A stretch of 34,509 nt of DNA from Rhodospirillales bacterium (GTDB lineage Bacteria; Pseudomonadota; Alphaproteobacteria; Rhodospirillales; Defluviicoccaceae): positions 1 through 34,509 of the forward strand of contig REEP01000082.1 of the NCBI GenBank assembly GCA_007695045.1. The letters are read 5' to 3'. The first letter of the stretch is position 1. Every line of letters begins with the position of its first letter. Shown in pieces: positions 1-6,636 of the stretch. Position numbers and translations under genes: made by a program. A model generated the notes under the pieces. It was given only the letters and a program-made list of their open reading frames with translations. It had not been told where the DNA came from and did no database searches.

Positions 1-179
1 CCAACAGTGCCTACGTCCGCGGCGCCTTCCCGCGCTATCGGCAGGAGCACGTGAATCGCGCCGTCCAGATGATGATGAAACCGATCGGCATCAATCCCGG
101 CAGCCGGCTGGGCAGCCTCGCGGCCCGCGCGGTGTGGCATGTCATGCAGCGGCACGCCCGGCGGGCACAGGCGGCATAG
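1..179 (+). CDS. C-terminal fragment of an unidentified protein
   Basis: An open frame enters from the left edge (first full codon at position 3) and stops at TAG 177-179, giving the last 58 residues of a protein. The fragment is basic and carries a run of three Met followed by Lys-Pro-Ile-Gly near its middle. Its end is Arg/Ala-rich with no membrane segment. I do not recognise the family from so short a piece. It runs toward the minus-strand hemerythrin gene, so the two converge with only 27 bp between stop codons. Codon use matches the neighbouring genes. Confidence 0.5.
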   Translation, partial: NSAYVRGAFPRYRQEHVNRAVQMMMKPIGINPGSRLGSLAARAVWHVMQRHARRAQAA

Positions 180-206
180 GTCAGGACTGACGCGCCCTGG
201 CCGGGC

Positions 207-719
207 TCAGGACGCGTCTTCCAGTTCCGGTTCGGAGGCCGCGAGCGCGGCGGCGGCAAAATCGAAGTCGCCATAGGCGGCGGCCGCTGCCGCGGCCGCT
301 TCCGGCTGACGGTTCACGACGTCGCGGTAGGCCATGTCCTGCAACAGGATGTGGTGGCTGAGCCAGTCCCTGAGGAACGCCAGGACGTCATCGAGGGGGA
401 TCGCCAACGGGTCTGCCGCGAACCGCTCGGCCAGCGCGCGCACTTCCGCCGTGAGTGCCTCGTGCTCATCGCGGTGGACGTCCAGATCGGGATAGCCGCA
501 GGCCGCCATCACCTGCTCCTCGCGGCCGAAATGAAACACCGTGTAGGCGATCAGGGTGGCGAGTACATCGGCAAGCACGTCATGCCGGGTGCCGCCGCCG
601 GCAACCGTCGTGTCCCTGGCGCTTTCAACCCGGTTGATCAGGCCGATCAGCACGCGGTGATCGCGGTCCAACCGGGGTTCGCCCACGCTCATCGCCGGGG
701 TCCACCGAACGTAGCTCAT
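207..719 (-). CDS. Bacteriohemerythrin
   Basis: 170-residue hemerythrin-like oxygen- or iron-binding protein, probably cytosolic, with a non-haem di-iron centre. The N-terminus has the family signature W6-x-x-x-M-S-V-G-x-x-x-L-D-x-D-H21. The other expected ligands are in order: H63-F-x-x-E67-E, H82-x-x-x-H86, and W119-L-x-x-H123-x-x-x-x-D128. All ligand positions are present, so an intact site is likely. The last 35 residues are an Ala/Glu-rich tail that I cannot assign. Such proteins sense, store or deliver O2, and sitting 3 kb from the feo genes may be coincidental. The ATG at 717-719 gives the canonical start. Confidence 0.9.
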   Translation of the reverse strand: MSYVRWTPAMSVGEPRLDRDHRVLIGLINRVESARDTTVAGGGTRHDVLADVLATLIAYTVFHFGREEQVMAACGYPDLDVHRDEHEALTAEVRALAERFAADPLAIPLDDVLAFLRDWLSHHILLQDMAYRDVVNRQPEAAAAAAAAYGDFDFAAAALAASEPELEDAS

Positions 720-752
720 CGCTGTTGCCCCATGAGGCCCGAACAGGGAAAG

Positions 753-782
753 AGGGTATCACGTCCGGGTGGCACCCGCCAA
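753..782 (-). promoter_or_regulatory. Candidate promoter of the hemerythrin gene
   Basis: On the minus strand TTGGCG (777-782) and TACCCT (753-758) are separated by 18 bp, about 34 bp upstream of the hemerythrin ATG. The -10 match is weak, so this is only a candidate. Confidence 0.25.
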
Positions 783-828
783 TCGGCACCGTAGCGGCGG
801 TGTTGGGCACACGTGTGGACCGGGGCGT

Positions 829-868
829 ACAGAAGAACAACGGGGTGCCGGCGACACCCGGCACCCCG
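829..868 (-). terminator. Rho-independent terminator of the hsp20 gene
   Basis: An 11-bp perfect GC-rich stem (841-851 with 858-868) closes a 6-nt loop. Read on the minus strand it is followed by a T-rich stretch (TTGTTCTTCT, about 831-840). It lies about 70 bp after the Hsp20 stop codon in the direction of transcription. This is the clearest terminator in the window and it separates hsp20 from the hemerythrin gene. Confidence 0.8.
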
Positions 869-908
869 CTCGCTCGTGTCCGCCGCACCGCCGGGATTAG
901 ACAGCTGG

Positions 909-944
909 TCAGGCGGCGGATCAGGCGGATCAAGTGGATCAGGC
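909..944 (-). repeat. 9-bp tandem repeat forming four in-frame stop codons after hsp20
   Basis: The plus strand reads as degenerate 9-bp units (GGATCAGGC-like). On the minus strand, in the hsp20 frame, they give TGA at 941-939, 932-930, 923-921 and 911-909, spaced 9, 9 and 12 nt. It may be a simple slippage product. Confidence 0.6.
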
Positions 945-1433
945 GGCGTGGCGCGCGCCCGTCCCCTCGATCACCCGCGGGGTCTCCGGCGCGTCCACTT
1001 CGGCGGGCGAGCCGGTGGCGATGGCGATGCGCCGCGGCTTCATCGCTTCCGGCACTTCGCGCACCAAGTCAATGGTGAGCAGGCCGTTATGCAGATGGGC
1101 GCCGACCACCTTGACGTGATCGGCCAACTGGAACTGCCGCTTGAAGCTGCGCCCGGCGATGCCGCGGTGCAGATACGCGGTCTCGCCTTCCGGCTCCTTG
1201 CGCTGCCCTTCCACCAGCAGCGCGTTGTCTCGCGCGTGGATGGCGAGATCGCTTTCGGCGAAGCCGGCGACGGCCAGGGTGATCCGGTACTGATCCTGAC
1301 CGATCCGCTCGATGTTGTAGGGCGGGTAGCCGTTGCCACCGTCACCCCACTGCCCCTGCTCTTCGAGCAGGCGCATCAGGCGATCGAACCCGACGGTCGA
1401 CCGGAACAGGGGAGAGAAATCGAACGTCGACAT
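939..1433 (-). CDS. ibpA: IbpA-type small heat-shock protein (Hsp20)
   Basis: 164-residue class A small heat-shock protein, an ATP-independent holdase that binds unfolding proteins and aggregates in the cytoplasm. It begins MSTFDFSPLFRSTVGFDRL, very like the IbpA N-terminus. It then has the alpha-crystallin domain (about residues 38-130) with Y-P-P-Y-N, the A-V-A-G-F strand and N-G-L-L-T-I-D-L. It ends with the P-R-R-I-A-I anchor that carries the I-x-I oligomerisation motif. The ATG at 1431-1433 is chosen because AAGGAG lies 10 nt upstream; an ATG three codons earlier would sit almost on the SD. A 22-residue tail follows the I-x-I motif, longer than in E. coli IbpA. The upstream RNA looks like a thermometer. 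Confidence 0.92.
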   Translation of the reverse strand: MSTFDFSPLFRSTVGFDRLMRLLEEQGQWGDGGNGYPPYNIERIGQDQYRITLAVAGFAESDLAIHARDNALLVEGQRKEPEGETAYLHRGIAGRSFKRQFQLADHVKVVGAHLHNGLLTIDLVREVPEAMKPRRIAIATGSPAEVDAPETPRVIEGTGARHAA

Positions 1434-1465
1434 GGCACACATTCTCCTTGCGTCAAGCAATGTGC
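1434..1465 (-). promoter_or_regulatory. ROSE-like RNA thermometer in the hsp20 leader
   Basis: Directly upstream of the start codon, CACATT (1464-1459 region) can pair with AATGTG (1443-1438). Inside that stem TTGCTT faces the Shine-Dalgarno AAGGAG (1449-1444), leaving a GACGC-containing loop. A U-U/C-G-C-U segment opposite the SD, with an internal G opposite G, is the hallmark of ROSE elements, which control ibpA-type genes in alpha- and gammaproteobacteria. Pairing was worked out by eye. Function is inferred from this layout and from the gene it precedes. Confidence 0.6.
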
Positions 1466-1538
1466 AAAACCACGCGGGACCACGAGCAGTCGATCCCCAT
1501 CGTGGAGCCGGACCCGCCAAGGGCATCCGGCGACAGTG

Positions 1539-1568
1539 GAGGTATGTTCACGGTTGGCGCTCGTCAAG
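1539..1568 (-). promoter_or_regulatory. Candidate hsp20 promoter
   Basis: The minus strand carries CTTGACG with its TTGACG at about 1562-1567. A TACCTC/CATACC block lies about 17 bp downstream. CTTGA fits both sigma-70 and the CTTG-type -35 of alphaproteobacterial RpoH promoters. The -10 is poor for sigma-70. Transcription from here would give a leader of about 100 nt that includes the thermometer. Confidence 0.35.
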
Positions 1569-1790
1569 ACCATGACCGACGCTGTGCCGATCGTTCCGGC
1601 CGCTTGCCATGCTTGCTTGCGACCGGTCGTTACTGGCGGCCGCACCCAACTGCCGATCAACCGGACGGCGGCACCTGGAATACCTCTTGCCCTTCAGTTT
1701 CTGATATCCGGAACGGGCCGGAGACGTTCGGCGATGCCCGGCACGGCCGTCACCCTTGACCGGCGGCGGCCGGCGCGGGCAGGGTTGGAC

Positions 1791-2501
1791 ATGATCCTGG
1801 ATCAGCTCGACCGGGCCCTGGCCCCTCACGGCATGAAGACCCGCGGCGGCTTCCACCCGGCACCCGCCGAGCGGTCTGTGTTGCCTTCGGCGCCGGCCAC
1901 CGTCGTCCTCGTCGGCAACGTGGGCGGGGCGATGTGGGGCGCGTTCAGCGCTGCATGCGATTCGCGGCAACGGGCCCGGGGTGCCCATCCGCTGGATACC
2001 TGGACCCGCGCCGTGATCGATCCGGTCGCAGCCGCGTTCGAGGCGGCGGCGCTCTATCCGTTCGAAGGCCCGCCCTATCATCCGTTTCAGCGCTGGGCCC
2101 GACGCGCTCTGCCGCTGCACGATACGCCCATCGGCCTGCTGATCGATGCGGAAGCCGGCCTGTGGCATGCCTTCCGGGCGGCCCTGCTGTTTGCCTCCCG
2201 CCTGCCTCTGCCGCCGCCGTCGGCACCGGTGGCGAGCCCGTGCGCGACCTGTCGTGACCGCCCCTGCACAACGGCCTGCCCGGTGGAGGCAATCGCCCGG
2301 CATCGCGCCGATGTCGCCGCCTGTGTGGCCCACGTGCGATCGGATGCCGGTGGCGAATGCCGCCATAGCGGCTGTCGGGCCCGGCGCGCCTGCCCGGTCG
2401 GCGCTGGCTTTCGCTATGGGCCCGAGCAGGCCCGCTTCCACATGGCGCACGTCCTCGCGGCAGCCGGCAGCACCCCCACGGGCGGCGAGACTTTGGCTTG
2501 A
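1791..2501 (+). CDS. Ferredoxin-like 4Fe-4S protein (QueG-like C-terminal domain)
   Basis: 236-residue protein with an N-terminal alpha/beta part and a C-terminal cysteine domain. C151-x2-C154-x4-C159-x3-C163-P is a 4Fe-4S ferredoxin signature. C178, C190, C195 and C201-P provide four more Cys that could hold a second cluster. The region before them (residues about 75-140: F-E, P-Y-H-P-F, G-L-L-I, W-H-A-F-R-A-A-L) resembles the part of epoxyqueuosine-reductase-like proteins that precedes their clusters, but the cobalamin-binding part of true QueG is absent. The start at ATG 1791 has AGGG six nt upstream and matches the R-G-G-F-H-P opening. ATG 1734 (with GGAG) is an alternative. The electron-transfer partner is unknown. 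Confidence 0.7.
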   Translation: MILDQLDRALAPHGMKTRGGFHPAPAERSVLPSAPATVVLVGNVGGAMWGAFSAACDSRQRARGAHPLDTWTRAVIDPVAAAFEAAALYPFEGPPYHPFQRWARRALPLHDTPIGLLIDAEAGLWHAFRAALLFASRLPLPPPSAPVASPCATCRDRPCTTACPVEAIARHRADVAACVAHVRSDAGGECRHSGCRARRACPVGAGFRYGPEQARFHMAHVLAAAGSTPTGGETLA

Positions 2502-2790
2502 GCGATCACCGAGGCCTGTGGGAAAAGTCCTCCCGCCACCAACCCTGTCCCGGTCCCTGACCACCACGCATCGGCCACATTCGATCGAAGCAGCACAGCT
2601 GACGGGACAGACGTCGCAAATCGGTCAGCTGGGTCTTTTCGCCCCGACTTCGGTATGCCGGGCGGTCTGCCGCGGGTCCAGGATGGTATGGAGCGCGATC
2701 CGCCGACCTCGTGACTGCGGCTGAAGTTTTGCGGCTGACAAGCATTGCGGCGCCGGAGGGGTGATAGGATGGTCTGTAGGAACAAATACC

Positions 2791-2819
2791 TTGACGCGCC
2801 GGCGAAACCATGCCATTAT
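2791..2819 (+). promoter_or_regulatory. Candidate sigma-70 promoter, target unknown
   Basis: TTGACG (2791-2796), a 17-bp spacer and CATTAT (2814-2819) form a good promoter facing feo. The start would be near 2826, about 440 nt ahead of the first feoA codon, with no gene in between. It may drive a small RNA or a distal feo transcript. Confidence 0.45.
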
Positions 2820-2902
2820 GCCGGGTTTCCTTGGCGCGAGGCTGGAACTGCACTGGCGCTGAAACGCTAACTTACTGATTCAAAAGACGAAAATCGTCAA
2901 AA

Positions 2903-2969
2903 TGATAACGTTTGATAACAAATGCATACATGTTTCCGCGCCCGACGCCCCGGTTTCGTTTGTTATCAA
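2903..2969. repeat. TGATAAC repeats and 11-bp inverted repeat
   Basis: TGATAAC occurs at 2903-2909 and again 10 bp later at 2913-2919, so both copies sit on the same helix face. A third, inverted copy lies within TTTGTTATCAA (2959-2969), which is a perfect partner of TTGATAACAAA (2912-2922), with 36 nt between the arms. The setting in front of an iron operon suggests a regulator binding array; the regulator is not identified. Confidence 0.55.
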
Positions 2970-3010
2970 TGGCTTATCCCGAAAAACCCGGTTTTTTTCG
3001 CGTTCCAACC

Positions 3011-3047
3011 GCATCTTTTCGCACCCGAAAGGCATTTTTCTGCACCC
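3011..3047. repeat. Two 16-bp near-direct repeats, 21 bp apart
   Basis: GCATCTTTTCGCACCC (3011-3026) and GCATTTTTCTGCACCC (3032-3047) match at 13 of 16 positions. The spacing is two helical turns, as for paired protein sites. No known box was recognised. Confidence 0.5.
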
Positions 3048-3127
3048 AAGCGTGCGCCTGTGATCGGAACCGAGGTGCCCCGGGACCCGGCATGCCGGCC
3101 TTGACCGGGATAAATCCCACAAAAAAA

Positions 3128-3156
3128 TTTACAGGCTCTCTGGGCGCTGCTATCAC
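3128..3156 (+). promoter_or_regulatory. Likely promoter of the feo operon
   Basis: TTTACA (3128-3133), a 17-bp spacer and TATCAC (3151-3156). The predicted start is near 3162, giving a leader of about 105 nt to the first FeoA start. It is the best promoter close to the operon. Confidence 0.55.
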
Positions 3157-3159
3157 GTG

Positions 3160-3175
3160 AATGCGTCTCATTCGC
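3160..3175 (+). promoter_or_regulatory. Fur-like operator at the feo start site
   Basis: AATGCGTCTCATTCGC has the AATG...CATT dyad seen in Fur-type boxes of alphaproteobacteria. It starts four bases after the -10 and covers the likely transcription start, where a repressor would block RNA polymerase. Iron repression of Fe(II) uptake is the expected logic. No computed score supports the box. Confidence 0.45.
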
Positions 3176-3267
3176 GATTTCTCAGAAGCTGATGAGCGGA
3201 CGCAATCCGGCCAAGCTGTGCTGCGCTTGCGGCCCGCTGGCGCCCGAACCGAACACGGACGTGAAAC

Positions 3268-3519
3268 ATGAGCGGCTTTCCCCTGGCACAGGCAGGTTAT
3301 GGCGAGGCAGTCGAAGTCCTGGCGGTCGACGGCGGTGCCGGTGCGCGCAGAAAGCTCACCGATCTGGGCCTGGTGCCCGGTCAGCGCATCGAGATCGTGA
3401 CCCGCCAGCCGGGAGGGCCGATGCTGGTGGCGGTTGCAGGAACGCGCGTCGCGGTCGGTTTCGGGCTGGCCCTGAAGGTGCGTGTTGCCGCGGTTGCACG
3501 GCAGGGGAGCGAGGGATGA
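3268..3519 (+). CDS. feoA: FeoA-family protein, first copy
   Basis: 83-residue SH3-like FeoA domain, a small cytosolic partner of the ferrous-iron transporter FeoB. It shows the family pattern G-x-x-A-x-V, then R-R-K-L-T-D-L-G-L-V-P-G-Q-R-I-E-I (about residues 28-44), and a closing R-V-A-V-G-F-G-L-A strand where a typical FeoA has a-I-S-x-x-x-A. The ATG at 3268 lies 5 nt after GTGAA, with only a weak GGA as SD. Its stop overlaps the next feoA by ATGA at 3516-3519, so the two are translationally coupled. It differs from the second copy, so it is a paralogue rather than a recent duplicate. Confidence 0.88.
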   Translation: MSGFPLAQAGYGEAVEVLAVDGGAGARRKLTDLGLVPGQRIEIVTRQPGGPMLVAVAGTRVAVGFGLALKVRVAAVARQGSEG

Positions 3520-3746
3520 AGCTTTCGGACCTGAACGTGGGGGACGTTGCCGAGGTGGTGGGCTTCGATGGCGGCGACCGCAGCTATCGGTCGCGGCTCA
3601 TGGCCATGGGCCTGACACCGGGCACGCAGTTCCGCCTGAAACGCTTGGCCCCGCTCGGAGATCCGGTGGAGGTCGAGGTCCGGGGCTTTTCGCTGAGCCT
3701 GCGCAGGGCCGAGGCGGATGCCGTTCAGGTTCAGCGACACGAGTGA
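3516..3746 (+). CDS. feoA: FeoA-family protein, second copy
   Basis: 76-residue FeoA-type SH3-like protein. The L-S-D-L-N-V-G opening, R-S-R-L-M-A-M-G-L-T-P-G-T (about residues 27-39), the G-D-P-V-E-V-E-V-R-G strand and F-S-L-S-L-R-R are the classic order and match E. coli FeoA more closely than the first copy does. GAGGGATGA gives both the stop of the preceding gene and an SD-like GAGGG just before this ATG. FeoA binds FeoB at the inner membrane and is needed for full Fe(II) uptake. It ends 19 nt before the feoB start. Two tandem FeoA domains may form a heterodimer on FeoB. Confidence 0.92.
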   Translation: MKLSDLNVGDVAEVVGFDGGDRSYRSRLMAMGLTPGTQFRLKRLAPLGDPVEVEVRGFSLSLRRAEADAVQVQRHE

Positions 3747-3765
3747 TACCAAAGGGGTGTTTCGA

Positions 3766-6090
3766 ATGACGGCCAGAACGATCGGCCTTGTCGGCAATCC
3801 CAACTGCGGCAAGACCACGCTGTTCAACGTGCTGACCGGAACCCGGCAAATGGTCGGGAACTGGCCGGGTGTCACCGTCGAGAAGAAGACCGGGGTTTTC
3901 CAGAATCGGGACATCACGGCCGAGGTGGTCGATCTCCCCGGCGTCTACGCCCTCAGCACGCCGGGCGATGACCAGGCGCTGGACGAGCGCATCGCCCAGA
4001 CCTACCTGGCCGCCGGGGACGCCGATCTCATCATCAACATCGTCGACGCCTCGAACCTGGAGCGGAACCTCTACCTCACGACGCAACTGCTTGAAATGCG
4101 TCTGCCCATGGTCGTCGCCCTCAACATGATGGACGCGGCCAAACAGCACGGGATCCGGATCGACGTCGACCGTTTGGCACGCCGCCTCGGCTGCCCTGTG
4201 GTCCCGATCGTCGCGACCCGCAAGGTCGGGATCGAAGCCCTGACGGCCGAGATCGTCGAGGCGGTGCGGCGGCCCAAGGTCTCGCCGGCCGAGCTTCATT
4301 ATCCCGCCGTCATCGAGGATGCGGTACGCGAACTGGTCCCCGACGTCGGCCCAAGCGACAATGGCAGGTGGCTTGCCGTGCGCCTCCTGGAAGGCGATGG
4401 CGAGGCACAGCGGCTGGCGCCACCCGCCGCGATGACCCGCCTTCATGCCCTCACGGACCGCATTGAGCGCCAGACCGGCGAAGAGCCGGACGTTCTCATC
4501 GCCGCGGGGCGTTACGCCTGGGTACACGGTGTTGTCGGTGACACGCTCACCCGTGTGGGCGAGATCGGTCGCACCCTGTCGGACCGCATTGATCGCGTCG
4601 TCCTCAACCGGGCGCTCGGCATCCCGATCTTCCTGGTCGTGATGTACGCGATGTTCATGTTCACCATCAACATCGGCGGCGCCTTCATCGATTTCTTCGA
4701 TATCCTGTTCGGCACCATTTTCGTCGACGGGGTCGCTTCCCTGATGGCCGGGTTCGGCAGCCCCGATTGGCTCACGACCCTGCTCGCGAGCGGCGTCGGC
4801 GGCGGCATCCAGACGGTCGCCACCTTCGTCCCCGTCATCGGCTTCCTGTTCCTGTTTCTCTCGGTGCTCGAGGATTCAGGCTACATGGCGCGTGCCGCCT
4901 TCGTGATGGATCGGTTCATGCGCAGCGTCGGCCTGCCGGGGAAATCGTTCGTGCCCCTGATCGTCGGCTTCGGCTGCAACGTGCCCGCGATCATGGCGGC
5001 GCGGACCCTGGACAACCAGCGCGACCGGACGATGACCATGATGATGGCGCCGTTCATGTCGTGCGGTGCTCGCCTGCCGGTCTACGCCCTGTTCGCTGCG
5101 GCGTTCTTTCCCGTCGGCGGCCAGAACCTGGTCTTTGCCCTTTACCTCATCGGCATCGCGGCGGCCGTGCTGACCGGGCTCGCTCTCAAGAACACCCTGC
5201 TGAAAGGCGAGGCGTCGCCGTTCATCATGGAGTTGCCGCCCTATCACAGGCCCCGTCTGGGCAACGTCCTGATGCGCGCCTGGGATCGCCTCAAGGCCTT
5301 CATCGTGCGGGCCGGCGCGGTCATCGTCGCGGTCGTGGTGGTCATCGCCTTCCTGAATTCGTGGGGCACGGACGGCAGCTTCGGCAATGAAGACACCGAG
5401 GATTCGGTGCTCGCCTCCATCGGCCGCGCCATGGTGCCCGCGTTCGAGCCCATGGGCATTACCGAGGACAACTGGCCCGCCACCGTCGGCATTTTCACCG
5501 GCCTGCTCGCCAAGGAGGCGGTGGTCGGGACGCTCAACGCGCTCTACAGCCAGCTCGGTGAGAGCGACGCGGGTGCCGCGGAGGACACGTCGGACGACGG
5601 TTTCAGCTTCTGGGGCGGCGTCGAGGAGGCGTTCAGCACCATCCCCGCCAACCTCGCCGACGCGATGGCCACGGTCTCCGATCCGCTCGGTCTGAACATC
5701 GGCGACGTGAGCACCCTCGATGCGGCGGCCGATGAGCAGGGGGTCGCATCCGGCACCTTCACCGCCATGACCGAGCGCTTCGACGGCTCGGTCGGCGCCT
5801 TCGCCTACCTGCTCCTGGTGCTGCTGTACATGCCTTGCGTCGCCACCGTCGCCGCGGTCTACCGCGAGACCAATGTGCAGTGGACGCTGTTCATCTGCGG
5901 CTGGACAACGCTGATCGGCTATTCGGCATCGGTGCTGTTCTACCAGACGGCCACGTTTACCCGGGATCCCACGGCGTCTTTCCTGTGGATTGCCGCCATG
6001 CTGGCGGTGCTCGGCGGAGCCCTCGCCGTGATGCGGCGGGTCGGCCGGCGCGAGATCATAACGCGGCCGGTCATCGTACCGGGTACCTGA
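3766..6090 (+). CDS. feoB: Ferrous iron transporter FeoB
   Basis: 774-residue inner-membrane Fe(II) transporter. The N-terminal G domain has G1 G10-N-P-N-C-G-K-T-T, a G2 region around T-V-E-K-K-T-G, G3 D56-L-P-G and G4 N120-M-M-D. A helical GDI-like region follows. The membrane part starts near residue 285 and has the two Gate motifs, with G-C-N-V-P-A-I-M-A-A-R and F-M-S-C-G-A-R-L-P in the first and the P-C-V-A-T-V Cys motif in the second. Length and order are typical. ATG 3766 is chosen because AAAGGGG lies 8 nt upstream and the protein then opens just before G1; an in-frame ATG 48 nt earlier would overlap feoA. It is the third gene of the feo operon. Confidence 0.97.
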   Translation: MTARTIGLVGNPNCGKTTLFNVLTGTRQMVGNWPGVTVEKKTGVFQNRDITAEVVDLPGVYALSTPGDDQALDERIAQTYLAAGDADLIINIVDASNLERNLYLTTQLLEMRLPMVVALNMMDAAKQHGIRIDVDRLARRLGCPVVPIVATRKVGIEALTAEIVEAVRRPKVSPAELHYPAVIEDAVRELVPDVGPSDNGRWLAVRLLEGDGEAQRLAPPAAMTRLHALTDRIERQTGEEPDVLIAAGRYAWVHGVVGDTLTRVGEIGRTLSDRIDRVVLNRALGIPIFLVVMYAMFMFTINIGGAFIDFFDILFGTIFVDGVASLMAGFGSPDWLTTLLASGVGGGIQTVATFVPVIGFLFLFLSVLEDSGYMARAAFVMDRFMRSVGLPGKSFVPLIVGFGCNVPAIMAARTLDNQRDRTMTMMMAPFMSCGARLPVYALFAAAFFPVGGQNLVFALYLIGIAAAVLTGLALKNTLLKGEASPFIMELPPYHRPRLGNVLMRAWDRLKAFIVRAGAVIVAVVVVIAFLNSWGTDGSFGNEDTEDSVLASIGRAMVPAFEPMGITEDNWPATVGIFTGLLAKEAVVGTLNALYSQLGESDAGAAEDTSDDGFSFWGGVEEAFSTIPANLADAMATVSDPLGLNIGDVSTLDAAADEQGVASGTFTAMTERFDGSVGAFAYLLLVLLYMPCVATVAAVYRETNVQWTLFICGWTTLIGYSASVLFYQTATFTRDPTASFLWIAAMLAVLGGALAVMRRVGRREIITRPVIVPGT

Positions 6091-6112
6091 GCGCGCACTG
6101 AAGGATCGATCC

Positions 6113-6367
6113 ATGCTGACGGATCTCAAGGGGTACCTGACCGAACGTGGGGGGGCATCGCTGACGGAGATGGCGACCCGGTTCGCGACCGAGCCGGAGG
6201 CGCTGCGGCCCATGCTCGACGTGTGGATCCGCAAGGGCAAGGTGCGCCGCTCCGGCGGCGACCGCTGCCACGGCTGCTGCGCCTGCGCCGCCGCCGACGT
6301 GGAGTTCTACGAGTGGGTCAGCCCGCTGCCCGCAGCCAAGCCACGCCCGACCCCGGATGCCGGCTGA
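6113..6367 (+). CDS. feoC: FeoC-like Fe-S winged-helix protein
   Basis: 84-residue FeoC-family protein, 22 nt after feoB. It opens M-L-T-D-L-K-G-Y-L and carries a winged-helix pattern: S-L-T-E-M-A-T-R-F, then P-E-A-L-R-P-M-L-D-V-W-I-R-K-G-K-V-R-R. The wing has a cysteine cluster C-H-G-C-C-A-C (about residues 53-59). FeoC proteins bind FeoB or act as regulators, and in several the wing Cys hold an O2-sensitive Fe-S cluster. The tail is Pro-rich. Whether it acts on transcription or on FeoB stability cannot be read here. Confidence 0.85.
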   Translation: MLTDLKGYLTERGGASLTEMATRFATEPEALRPMLDVWIRKGKVRRSGGDRCHGCCACAAADVEFYEWVSPLPAAKPRPTPDAG

Positions 6368-6410
6368 CGGGGCGAGAGCCGCCTATGACGTCGAGACCGT
6401 CGACTATCAC

Positions 6411-6480
6411 AGAGAAGCAGGCACAGAGAAGCAGGCACTGAGAAGCAGGCACTGAGAAGCAGGCACTGAGAAGCAGGTCC
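6411..6480 (+). repeat. Five tandem 14-bp repeats
   Basis: Five units of about (A/T)GAGAAGCAGGCAC run without gaps at 6411, 6425, 6439, 6453 and 6467. The last unit ends GGTCC directly before the ATG of the HigA-like remnant. The first base changes from A to T after unit 2. Fourteen is not a multiple of three, so copy number would shift any reading frame across it. Each unit carries an AGCAGG word that could act as a weak SD. Confidence 0.9.
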
Positions 6481-6636
6481 ATGACTGATTTTGCCCCCCA
6501 TCCTGGCGAGGTACTGCCCGAGGATTTCCTCAAGCCCCTCGGCATGAGCCTGTACCCACTCGCCAAGGCGATCGACATGGCCCGCGACCAAGTCGGCCCC
6601 GCAATCGAGGCGAAGGTTCATCCGAGAGCCGCTTGA
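6481..6636 (+). pseudogene. Truncated HigA-type antitoxin remnant
   Basis: A 51-codon frame starts at ATG 6481. It opens MTDFAPHPGEVLPEDF, then L-K-P-L-G-M-S-L-Y-P-L-A-K-A-I-D-M, which is the N-terminal half of HigA/VapI-type helix-turn-helix antitoxins (usual pattern H-P-G-E-x-L-x-E-x-F-L-x-P-L-G-x-S-x-x-x-L-A-x-A-I). Those are about 95-105 residues long. Here the recognition helix is altered and the frame stops after V-H-P-R-A-A, losing the second half. No higB-like toxin lies upstream, where the 14-bp repeats sit instead. The 3' end overlaps the stop of the convergent TPR gene. It is most likely a decayed toxin-antitoxin pair. Confidence 0.7.

Larger units (their letters stand above)
2502..3267 (+). 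other. 766-bp intergenic control region upstream of feo
   Basis: No convincing coding sequence is seen on either strand. The part from about 2870 to 3130 is clearly AT-richer than the rest of the window. It holds repeated TGATAAC words, an 11-bp inverted repeat, a poly-A/poly-T palindrome at 2980-3000, two 16-bp near-direct repeats, and finally the likely feo promoter with a Fur-like box. A second good promoter at 2791-2819 could start a long leader or a small RNA. Confidence 0.6.

Noticed and set aside
813-1790. Upstream extension of the ferredoxin-like reading frame
   Set aside because: It lies antisense to hsp20 and its leader, and has no conserved pattern until the ATG at 1791.
3192-3515. 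Upstream extension of the second feoA frame
   Set aside because: It overlaps the first feoA in another frame; the M-K-L-S-D-L start at 3516 matches the family.
4876-6240. 454-codon frame antisense to feoB
   Set aside because: Arg/His/Glu-rich shadow frame; FeoB motifs are intact on the plus strand.
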